A DNA stretch of 64,000 nt, from the NCBI RefSeq assembly GCF_041435115.1, contig NZ_CP108046.1:6696001-6760000 (forward strand). The letters run 5' to 3'. Under the pieces are notes generated by a model that saw nothing but the letters and a program-made list of their open reading frames with translations, made no database searches and was not told where the DNA came from. Position 1 is the stretch's first letter; each line of letters begins with the position of its first letter. The DNA comes from Streptomyces sp. NBC_00289. GTDB lineage: Bacteria; Actinomycetota; Actinomycetes; Streptomycetales; Streptomycetaceae. A program made the translations under genes and the position numbers. Positions 28,374 through 37,992 of this stretch are shown here, one piece after another.

Positions 28374-30619
28374 CCAACATCCCGGAGACCGGTCGGACCC
28401 CACGTGTCCAGATCCGGCTCGTCGTCATCCAGATCCTCGTCCTCTCCCTGCTGGGCACCCTCGGCGGCCGCCTGTGGTACCTGCAGATCCGGGAGGGCGC
28501 CGAGTACGCCAAGGAGGCGTCCGGCAACCACGTCCAGCAGGTCGTCGAGCCCGCCGTGCGCGGTTCGATCCTGGACGCGCGCGGCGTGGCGATCGCCGAC
28601 AACGAGACCCGGCTGGTCGTCTCCGCCTCCCGCACCGACCTGCTGAAGATGCGCGACGACGGCAAGGCGGTCCTCACCAAGCTGGCCGGCGTCCTCGGGA
28701 TGGCCCCCGAGGACGTCATGCAGAAGGTGCGGCTGTGCGACGCGAAGACGCCGCAGCCCTGCTGGAACGGCTCGCCGTACCAGCCGATCCCGATCACCGA
28801 CGAGGCCACCCCCAAGCAGGCGCTGCAGATCCGCGAGCGCTCCGAGGACTTCCCCGGCATCACCGCCGAGCCGGAGGCCGTGCGCCGCTACCCGAGCCCC
28901 GGCGGGGCCAACACCTCGCAGGTCCTCGGCTACCTCTCGCCCGTCACCGACGACGAGATCACCAAGGCCCAGGACACCGACTCGCCCTACCTGCGCTCCG
29001 ACCAGGTCGGCCGGTCGGGCCTGGAACGCCAGTACGACAAGATGCTGCGCGGCAAGGCGGGCGTCACCCGGTACGAGGTCGACAACCTCGGCCGGGTCAT
29101 CGGAGAGGCCGAGGCCGACGCCGCCGAGCCCGGCTCCGCCCTCGTCACCAGCATCGACTCGCGTGTCCAGCGGGTCGCCGAGTTCGAGCTGAACGACGCG
29201 ATGAAGATCGCCCGTCAGCAGTTCGACAAGATCACCGGCGAGAACTACAAGGCCGACTCGGGCGCCGTGGTCGTCATGGAGGCCAAGACCGGCCGCGTCG
29301 TCGCCATGGCGTCCGCCCCGACGTACGACCCGAACGTCTGGGTCGGCGGCATCTCCGCCAAGGACTACCGGCAGCTCACCGGCAAGAACTCCGACTACCC
29401 GCTGCTCAACCGGGCCATACAGGGTCAGTCCGCGCCCGGTTCGACCTTCAAGGTGGTCTCCACGGCCGCCGCGGTCGAGGCCGGCTACGAGTGGGACGGC
29501 GGCTACCCGTGCACCAGCTCCTACTCCGTCGGCGGGCAGGTCTTCAAGAACTTCGAGGGCGAGAGCTTCGGCCCGATCTCCCTGGGCCGCGCCCTGGAGG
29601 TCTCCTGCGACACCGTCTTCTACGGCCTCGCCGACCGGGAGTGGAAGAGGGACGGCGGCATCAACCCAAAGAAGGGTGAGCCGAAGGACTACTTCTACAA
29701 GGCGGCCCACCAGTTCGGCCTCGGCAAGGAGACCGGCGTCGACCTGCCCAACGAGGTCACCGGCCGCGTCCCCGACCGCCAGTGGAAGGAGAGCTACTGG
29801 AAGGCCAACAAGGACGGCTGGTGCAAGACCGGCAAGAAGGACGGCAGTTACGTCGAGAAGATCGCGTACGAGAACTGCCTCGAAGGCAACAAGATGCGCG
29901 AGGGCGACTCGATCAACTACTCCATCGGCCAGGGCGACACCCTCGTCACGCCGATCCAGGAGGCCGTGATCTACGGGGCGCTCGCCAACGGCGGCACCAT
30001 GTACACCCCGACCATCGGCAAGGCGATCGTCAGCGCCGACGGCAAGTCGGTCAAGGAGATCAAGCCCAAGGCCCAGGGCAGGCTGCCGGTGAACCAGGCG
30101 ACGATCAAGGGCATGGACGCCGCCCTCGAGGGCGTGGTCACCCGCGGTACCGCCGCCTGGAAGTTCGGCGGCTGGCCGCAGGACGAGATCCCGCTGCACG
30201 CCAAGACCGGTACCGCCGAGGTCTACGGCAAGCAGACGACGTCCTGGCTCGCCACGTACAGCAAGGACTACACGATCGTCATGACGATCGCCCAGGCCGG
30301 TACCGGTTCGGGCGCCTCCGGTGAGGCCGTGCGGCACATCTACAACGCCCTGTACGGCGTGTCCGCCGACGGCGCGATCAACAAGAAGAACGCCCTGCTG
30401 CCCACCCCGCAGAAGGGCCTGCCGAAGGTCCGGACGGACGGCACCATCAAGTCCCCGAAGGTCGCCAAGGACCCGGCCAAGGAGCAGCGGGCCAGCCAGG
30501 AGGGCCCGGCCGAACAGGACGAGCAGCTGCCCGGAGCCACCACGGCGACGGCCACGGCGACCAACCGTGACACGCGCCGGCGACGGCGGGCGAGAGGAAG
30601 CCGGAGGATGCTCACATGA
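28370..30619 (+). CDS. pbp2: Penicillin-binding protein 2 (class B transpeptidase) of the mre cluster
   Basis: The 749-residue class B PBP cross-links peptidoglycan as the partner of the SEDS glycosyltransferase RodA. It has one N-terminal membrane helix (about 15-36), a PBP dimer domain (VVEPAVRGSILDARGVAIAD) and the transpeptidase domain. Motif 1 is Ser 358 in PGSTFKVV, and motif 3 is KTGTAE starting at Lys 612. The SIGQGD loop corresponds to the family's third conserved segment. The last 70 residues are a Lys/Pro/Thr-rich tail ending in a run of arginines. The ATGA overlap couples it to rodA. In S. coelicolor the mre PBP is required for normal spore walls. Confidence 0.93.
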   Translation: MTNIPETGRTPRVQIRLVVIQILVLSLLGTLGGRLWYLQIREGAEYAKEASGNHVQQVVEPAVRGSILDARGVAIADNETRLVVSASRTDLLKMRDDGKAVLTKLAGVLGMAPEDVMQKVRLCDAKTPQPCWNGSPYQPIPITDEATPKQALQIRERSEDFPGITAEPEAVRRYPSPGGANTSQVLGYLSPVTDDEITKAQDTDSPYLRSDQVGRSGLERQYDKMLRGKAGVTRYEVDNLGRVIGEAEADAAEPGSALVTSIDSRVQRVAEFELNDAMKIARQQFDKITGENYKADSGAVVVMEAKTGRVVAMASAPTYDPNVWVGGISAKDYRQLTGKNSDYPLLNRAIQGQSAPGSTFKVVSTAAAVEAGYEWDGGYPCTSSYSVGGQVFKNFEGESFGPISLGRALEVSCDTVFYGLADREWKRDGGINPKKGEPKDYFYKAAHQFGLGKETGVDLPNEVTGRVPDRQWKESYWKANKDGWCKTGKKDGSYVEKIAYENCLEGNKMREGDSINYSIGQGDTLVTPIQEAVIYGALANGGTMYTPTIGKAIVSADGKSVKEIKPKAQGRLPVNQATIKGMDAALEGVVTRGTAAWKFGGWPQDEIPLHAKTGTAEVYGKQTTSWLATYSKDYTIVMTIAQAGTGSGASGEAVRHIYNALYGVSADGAINKKNALLPTPQKGLPKVRTDGTIKSPKVAKDPAKEQRASQEGPAEQDEQLPGATTATATATNRDTRRRRRARGSRRMLT

Positions 30620-31815
30620 CGGGCGCGAACAGTTTCTCCGTCTCCGGGTACGGGCCCGAACGCGCGGGCTGGACCCGGGTCTTCGCCCGCGACTCGCTCA
30701 CGCGCCGGCTGGACTGGCCGATACTGCTGGCGGGGCTGGCACTGTCGCTGATCGGTTCGGTGCTCGTCTTCTCGGCCACCCGCAACCGCACCGAGATCAA
30801 CCAGGGCGACCCGTACTACTTCCTGATCCGGCACCTCATGAACACCGGCATCGGGTTCGCCCTGATGCTCGGCACGGTCTGGCTCGGCCACCGCACCCTG
30901 CGCACGGCCGTGCCGCTCCTGTACGGCGCCTCGGTGTTCCTGCTCCTGATGGTGCTCACCCCGCTCGGCTCGACGGTCAACGGCGCGCACTCGTGGATCG
31001 TGCTCGGCGGCGGCTTCTCGCTGCAGCCCTCGGAGTTCGTGAAGATCACGATCATCCTCGGCATGGCGATGCTGCTGGCGGCCCGCGTCGACGCCGGCGA
31101 CAAGCCCTACCCCGACCACCGCACGGTGTTGCAGGCCCTCGGTCTGGCCGCCGTACCGATGATGGTCGTGCTGCTCATGCCCGACCTCGGGTCGGTCATG
31201 GTGATGGTGATCATCGTGCTGGGCGTGCTGCTCGCCTCCGGCGCCTCCAACCGCTGGGTGTTCGGCCTGATCGCCGCGGGCGCCACCGGCGCGATCGCCG
31301 TCTGGCAGCTGCACATCCTGGACGAGTACCAGATCGCCCGCTTCGCCGCCTTCGCCAACCCCAGCCTCGACCCGGCCGGCGTCGGCTACAACACCAACCA
31401 GGCCCGCATCGCGATCGGTTCGGGTGGCCTGACGGGCGCGGGCCTCTTCCACGGCTCGCAGACCACCGGGCAGTTCGTGCCGGAGCAGCAGACCGACTTC
31501 GTCTTCACGGTCGCGGGGGAGGAGCTGGGCTTCGCCGGCGCGGGCCTGATCATCCTGCTGCTGGGCGTCGTCCTGTGGCGTGCCTGCCGCATCGCCCGCG
31601 ACTCGACCGAGCTGTACGGCACGATCGTCGCGGCCGGGATCGTGGCCTGGCTCGCCTTCCAGACCTTCGAGAACGTCGGCATGACGCTCGGCATCATGCC
31701 GGTCACCGGCCTGCCGCTGCCGTTCGTGTCGTACGGCGGATCCTCGATGTTCGCGGTGTGGGTGGCGGTGGGGCTGCTGCAGTCGATCAGGGTGCAACGG
31801 CCGATGTCCGCCTAG
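30616..31815 (+). CDS. rodA: RodA/FtsW-family peptidoglycan glycosyltransferase (Sfr)
   Basis: The 399-residue SEDS protein with about ten helices polymerises lipid II glycan strands with its partner PBP2. Family motifs include LQPSEFVKI (about residues 137-145), QQTDFVFTVAGEELGF and GLPLPFVSYGGSSM near the C-terminus. The ATG at 30616 overlaps the pbp2 stop by ATGA. The gene is called sfr in S. coelicolor. Its TAG stop at 31813-31815 is also the start of the inverted repeat of a MITE-like element, so the element borders or redefined the very end of the protein. Confidence 0.94.
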   Translation: MTGANSFSVSGYGPERAGWTRVFARDSLTRRLDWPILLAGLALSLIGSVLVFSATRNRTEINQGDPYYFLIRHLMNTGIGFALMLGTVWLGHRTLRTAVPLLYGASVFLLLMVLTPLGSTVNGAHSWIVLGGGFSLQPSEFVKITIILGMAMLLAARVDAGDKPYPDHRTVLQALGLAAVPMMVVLLMPDLGSVMVMVIIVLGVLLASGASNRWVFGLIAAGATGAIAVWQLHILDEYQIARFAAFANPSLDPAGVGYNTNQARIAIGSGGLTGAGLFHGSQTTGQFVPEQQTDFVFTVAGEELGFAGAGLIILLLGVVLWRACRIARDSTELYGTIVAAGIVAWLAFQTFENVGMTLGIMPVTGLPLPFVSYGGSSMFAVWVAVGLLQSIRVQRPMSA

Positions 31816-31980
31816 TGCCGCGGCAGGCAACGTTTGCCCGTCAAGGAGCGGCGTCCGGTGCGTGCTCTCGGTGTGCCGGCCGGAAGTCCTCGTACTGGAC
31901 GTACTTGGGCTTTCGGCCGGTGCGGCGAGAGGGCGTGCCGGGCGTCGCGACGGGGCGAACGTTGCCTGTTGCGGCACTAG
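31812..31980. mobile_element. 169-bp MITE-like element at the rodA stop codon
   Basis: The ends are near-perfect terminal inverted repeats. The left end starts CTAGTGCCGC (31812), and the right end, read on the other strand, starts CTAGTGCCGC (31980). Over 28 bp the arms match at 25 positions, including CAGGCAACGTT. Both ends show CTAG, a rare tetramer in Streptomyces DNA, and possibly the target duplication. The interior is itself partly palindromic (GGCCGGAAGTCC against GGGCTTTCGGCCGG) and codes for no transposase. The element would be mobilised in trans. The right end is 96 bp before the CYTH-CHAD gene. Confidence 0.75.
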
Positions 31981-32076
31981 CCGCCGCCGGGCCGGCCGGG
32001 CGCCACGGCCGGCCCGGCGCACCCGCCCGAAGGCGGCCCTCTGCCCTAACCGCCCCCCGACCACTAGATTCGGGTC

Positions 32077-33588
32077 ATGGCGGACACCAAGCGTGAGATC
32101 GAGCGGAAGTACGAGTCCGACGACAGCGGACTGCCCGATCTGACCGGCGTCGCCGGGGTCGCGGCCGTCGTCGACAAGGGTGTCGCGCAACTGGACGCCG
32201 TCTACCACGACACCACCGACGAACGCCTGGCCGCGGCCTCGATCACGCTGCGCCGCCGCACCGGCGGGTCCGACGCCGGCTGGCATCTGAAGTTCCCCGT
32301 CGCTCCGGGCGTACGGGACGAGATCCGGGCGCCGCTCTCCGACAGCGTCCCCCCTGAACTCGCCGGCCTCGTCCGCTCCCGGGTGCGCGAGGCCGAACTC
32401 GTACCCGTGGTCCGGCTGCGTTCCGACCGGGACGTGCGCGATCTCCTGGACGCGGACGGCCGGCTGCTCGCCGAGGTGAGCGTGGACTCCGTGCGCGCCG
32501 AGCGGCTCACCGGGGGCGGCGGCAGCGCCCAGTGGACCGAGATCGAGGTGGAACTCGCCGACGACGGCGACCCGGTCTTCCTCGACACGGTGGAGAAGCG
32601 ACTGCGCAAGGCGGGCGTACAGCCGTCGAAGTCGGCCTCCAAACTGGCGCGGGCGCTCGCGGAGACCGCTCCGCGCGGCAGGAAGCGGCGTCTGCCGCAG
32701 CGGTCGGCGGCGGAGCCCGTGACGGCCGGCGACCACGTTCTCGCGTACGTCCGCGCGCAGCGGGACGCCGTCGTCGCACTCGACCCGGCCGTCCGCCAGG
32801 ACGAGGACGACTCCGTGCACCGGATGCGGGTCGCCACCCGCCGGACGCGCAGCGCCCTGCGCTCGTACGGGAAGGTCCTCGACCGCGCGGCCACCGATCC
32901 CATCGGCGCGGAACTGAAGTGGCTGGCCGGTGAGCTGGGCGTGGACCGGGACCGGGAGGTGCTGACCGAGCGGCTGACCGCGGCCCTCGCCGAGGTGCCC
33001 CCCACGCTGGTCTCGGGCCCCGTCGGCTCCCGCCTGCTCACCTGGGCGAACGCCAGTCGCGGCGGTTCGCGCCGGCGGCTGATCGGCGTGCTGGACTCCG
33101 AGCGCTACGTGGCCCTGCTCGACGCGCTGGACGCTCTGATCAACGAGCCGCCGCTGCTGAAGGCGGCCGCGGGGAAGCCCGACAAGGTGATCGCCAAGGC
33201 CGTACGGAAGGACTTCGGCAGGCTCTCCGGGCTCGTCACCGAGGCGATCGAACTGTCTCCCGGACAGGACCGGGACGTCGCCGTGCACGAGGCCCGCAAG
33301 CAGGCCAAGCGCACCCGGTACGCGGCGGAGGCGGCCGTGCTCGCCCTCGGCGACCCGGCCAAGGCCCTGGCCAGGTCCATGAAGTCGCTGCAGGGCCTGC
33401 TCGGTGACCACCAGGACAGCGTCATGGTCCGCCAGACCCTGCGCGAGATCTCCGCGGTCGCGCACGCGGCGGGCGAGAGCTCCTTCACCTACGGAGTGCT
33501 GTACGGACGGGAGGAGGGCCGTGCGGCCGCCGTGGAGGCCGCGCTGCCCGGGGCGTGGCAGGCCATCACGGGCACGACGGACGTCTGA
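32077..33588 (+). CDS. CYTH and CHAD domain protein
   Basis: The 503-residue protein has an N-terminal CYTH domain (residues about 5-200) with the EIERKYE signature (7-13), which binds triphosphate and metal in the tunnel fold. A C-terminal CHAD helical domain (about 215-500) has conserved histidines in VHRMRVATRRTRSALRSYGK and AVHEARKQAKRTRYAAEA. CHAD domains bind inorganic polyphosphate. CYTH members hydrolyse inorganic or nucleoside triphosphates, so this protein likely links to polyphosphate metabolism. ATG at 32077. It is about 80 bp before the radical SAM gene. Confidence 0.9.
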   Translation: MADTKREIERKYESDDSGLPDLTGVAGVAAVVDKGVAQLDAVYHDTTDERLAAASITLRRRTGGSDAGWHLKFPVAPGVRDEIRAPLSDSVPPELAGLVRSRVREAELVPVVRLRSDRDVRDLLDADGRLLAEVSVDSVRAERLTGGGGSAQWTEIEVELADDGDPVFLDTVEKRLRKAGVQPSKSASKLARALAETAPRGRKRRLPQRSAAEPVTAGDHVLAYVRAQRDAVVALDPAVRQDEDDSVHRMRVATRRTRSALRSYGKVLDRAATDPIGAELKWLAGELGVDRDREVLTERLTAALAEVPPTLVSGPVGSRLLTWANASRGGSRRRLIGVLDSERYVALLDALDALINEPPLLKAAAGKPDKVIAKAVRKDFGRLSGLVTEAIELSPGQDRDVAVHEARKQAKRTRYAAEAAVLALGDPAKALARSMKSLQGLLGDHQDSVMVRQTLREISAVAHAAGESSFTYGVLYGREEGRAAAVEAALPGAWQAITGTTDV

Positions 33589-33668
33589 CGGTCCGGGGAG
33601 CCGTCGCGTTCGCGTTAGTCTGGATGGTCACCCCTGTCCGTTCAGTCCAGCTCACGAAGGTTCGCGAG

Positions 33669-35627
<1,959 letters not shown>

Positions 35628-35728
35628 CACCTCGCGGCACCCCCGTCGACGTGACGAGCCCCCCGGCCGATCGAGGCGGGGGGCTCGTGCCATGCATCCG
35701 GACGGGCGGTTCCGGCGTCTACGCCGGT

Positions 35729-36913
35729 ATGGACCCTGAGAAGCCGCCGCCGCGCACGCAGGACCCCGAGGGGTGCCTCGCCGTCGCGATCCGCCTGCCC
35801 GTGCGGATCGTCGTGCTCGTGCTGGTGGTACCGGTGCGGATGGCGTGGGACCTGCTCGTCGTCGTGGGGCGGGTGCTGAACGACGTGGTGCTACGGCCGT
35901 TGGGGCGCGCACTGGTGTGGGCCGGGCGGGCGGTGTTCGTGTGGCCCCTGGTGGCCCTGTGGCGGTACGCCGTCGTCCCACTGGGCAGGGCGCTCGTCGT
36001 GCTCGGCCATGTTCTCCTGGTCCTGCCCGTGGTCGCGCTCTACCGCTTTGTGCTGACCCCCCTCGGACACGGCCTCGCCCAGGTGTACGCGCGCGTGCTC
36101 ACCCCGGTCGGGCACGCCCTGCTCTGGGCGCTCGGGCAGATCGGGGCCGGGCTCGTCGCGCTCGGCGGCGGGGTGTACACGGCCGTGGCGTGGCTCGCGA
36201 GGTATCTCCTCGTGGTGCCTGCCGGCTGGGTGTACGCGTGGATCCTCGCGCCCTTCGGACGGGCGGTCGCGTGGGTGGTGCGCGGGGTTGTGACCGGTGT
36301 CGGTCTCGCCCTGTACTGGGTCACCCGGATCGTTGTCGTGCTGCCGGCGGTCGCCTTGTGGCAGTGGGTCCTCGTGCCAGTCGGACGGGCGGTCGCGTGG
36401 GTGGTGCGCGGGGTTGTGACCGGTGTCGGTCTCGCCCTGTACTGGGTCACCCGGATCGTTGTCGTGCTGCCGGCGGTCGCCCTGTGGCGGTGGGTTCTCG
36501 CTCCCGCCGGGCGTGTACTGCTCGTCGTCGGGCGGGAGGTCGGCGAGGCGCTCGGACACGCCTGGCGGATCGCCGGGCACCTCTCGCTCGCCGTCGGCCG
36601 CTTCCTCGCCACCCTCTTCCGGTGGATCTTCGTGGAGCCGGTGCGGTGGGTGTACCGAACGGTCCTCACACCCGTCGGGCATGCCGTCCGTGACCTCGTA
36701 CTGCGGCCCGCCGGCCAGGTCGCGCGCGCCGTGGGGCGGGCCACCCGACAGGTGCTCACCACCGCCCGCGAGTCAGCCCGGCAGGCCCGGGCCGACTTCC
36801 GGCGGCTGCTCCTCGGGGCACCACGGCCCCCGGAGGCGGTGGACCGGCGGGAACCTCCCGCGCCGGAGACACGTACTCTAGGAAGAAGTACGACCGCTCT
36901 CACGAAGGACTGA
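35729..36913 (+). CDS. Internally repeated hydrophobic protein, unknown function
   Basis: The 394-residue protein is made of repeated hydrophobic modules carrying P-x-G-R/H motifs (PLGR at 58, PLGR at 84, PLGH at 111, PVGH at 126, PFGR at 175, PVGR at 217, PAGR at 259 and more). Residues 176-217 and 218-259 are almost identical 42-residue units encoded by a 126-bp DNA duplication (36255-36380 and 36381-36495). Each module looks like a hydrophobic helix with an Arg or His at the turn. The C-terminal 100 residues are basic. ATG at 35729 (MDPEKPPPRTQDPEG). It sits between the radical SAM and DUF2344 genes, which are usually adjacent. No family is recognised. Confidence 0.75.
   Translation: MDPEKPPPRTQDPEGCLAVAIRLPVRIVVLVLVVPVRMAWDLLVVVGRVLNDVVLRPLGRALVWAGRAVFVWPLVALWRYAVVPLGRALVVLGHVLLVLPVVALYRFVLTPLGHGLAQVYARVLTPVGHALLWALGQIGAGLVALGGGVYTAVAWLARYLLVVPAGWVYAWILAPFGRAVAWVVRGVVTGVGLALYWVTRIVVVLPAVALWQWVLVPVGRAVAWVVRGVVTGVGLALYWVTRIVVVLPAVALWRWVLAPAGRVLLVVGREVGEALGHAWRIAGHLSLAVGRFLATLFRWIFVEPVRWVYRTVLTPVGHAVRDLVLRPAGQVARAVGRATRQVLTTARESARQARADFRRLLLGAPRPPEAVDRREPPAPETRTLGRSTTALTKD
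36255..36495 (+). repeat. 126-bp direct duplication within the hydrophobic-repeat gene
   Basis: Two units of 126 bp, starting at TCGGAC in 36255 and 36381, are nearly identical over about 115 bp. They keep the reading frame and encode the same 42 residues, so the event is recent and in-frame. Confidence 0.85.
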
Positions 36914-36961
36914 ACGACACTGGGCAAGCGACAGCCCGAAGGCCCGCCGCCCGCACCCGCG

Positions 36962-37729
36962 GTGCAGCGCATCCGACTGCGCTACACCAAGCGCGGCCGC
37001 CTCCGGTTCACCAGCCACCGTGACTTCCAGCGCGCCTTCGAGCGTGCGTTGCGCCGTGCCGAGGTGCCCATGGCGTACTCGGCGGGGTTCACGCCACACC
37101 CGAAGGTGTCGTACGCCAATGCCGCACCCACCGGCACGGGCAGTGAGGCGGAGTACCTGGAGATCGCGCTCACCGCCGCGCGCGACCCGGAACAGCTCCG
37201 GATCCTCCTCGACGAGTCGCTGCCCGCCGGGCTCGACGTCATCGAGGCGGTCGAGGCCCGGACCTCGGGTCTCGCCGACCGGCTCACGGCTTCCGTGTGG
37301 GAGTTGCGGCTGGTCGGAGTGGACCCGGCCGACGCCGAGCGCGCGGTCGCCGCGTTCAACGCGGCCGACAGCGTCGAGGTCCAGCGCATGGCCAAGAACG
37401 GCATGCGCACCTTCGACGCCCGCCCCGCCGTCGCGCACCTGGAAACGCGTGACGCACAGGCTGATAGGCCGACGGACCAGCCCTGTGCGATACTGCGGCT
37501 GGTTGTTCGGCACGTGACGCCTGCCGTTCGACCCGACGACGTCCTGTCCGGTCTTCGCGCCGTGGCCGACCTGGCGCCGCCGGTCCCCGCAGGGGTGACC
37601 AGGCTGGCGCAGGGGCTGTTCGATGAAGAGACCGGTGCGGTGACCGACCCGCTCGCGCCCGACCGCGAGGCAGCGCCGACCGAGCAATCCACGGTCGTCG
37701 TAACTGCCGCCGCGAAAGCGCCGGCGTAA
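36962..37729 (+). CDS. DUF2344 / TIGR03936 radical-SAM-linked protein
   Basis: This 255-residue protein (counted from GTG 36962) has the family start VQRIRLRYTKRGRLRFTSHRDF, FERALRRAEVPMAYSAGFTPHPK, and SEAEYLEIAL. DUF2344 is normally the downstream partner or C-terminal fusion of the TIGR03960-type radical SAM protein; the hydrophobic-repeat gene has been placed between them here. The frame is open back to the preceding stop at 36911, and the 14 codons before 36962 begin LGKRQPEGPPPAPA, which looks like the conserved N-terminus. If so, translation starts at CTG 36920, behind AAGGA. The function is unknown. Confidence 0.8.
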   Translation: MQRIRLRYTKRGRLRFTSHRDFQRAFERALRRAEVPMAYSAGFTPHPKVSYANAAPTGTGSEAEYLEIALTAARDPEQLRILLDESLPAGLDVIEAVEARTSGLADRLTASVWELRLVGVDPADAERAVAAFNAADSVEVQRMAKNGMRTFDARPAVAHLETRDAQADRPTDQPCAILRLVVRHVTPAVRPDDVLSGLRAVADLAPPVPAGVTRLAQGLFDEETGAVTDPLAPDREAAPTEQSTVVVTAAAKAPA

Positions 37730-37992
37730 GGAAGGTTCCGCGTAGGGACGGATGTCGTAGCGCCGCCCTGGTACTCGGGAGCCACCTGGGTCGGGCAGCG
37801 CACCGACCACAAGACTTTCGCCAGGCCGTCCGCATTCGGCGTACGGAACCGGCGAGACAGGACACTAGAGAGCTCCCGTGCGGCGCCCGCGCCCCGGACG
37901 GCGGCACCGCGCATCGCGCGAGCCGCGGACGTCACCGGCATCACCGCCGGACCAGGCGCGGCGCCCGGGAGCCTGACGGGAGAAACGCCCGC

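Noticed and set aside
30340..33465. A 1041-codon minus-strand frame across rodA, the MITE-like element and the CYTH-CHAD gene
   Set aside because: Shadow of plus-strand genes with clear motifs.
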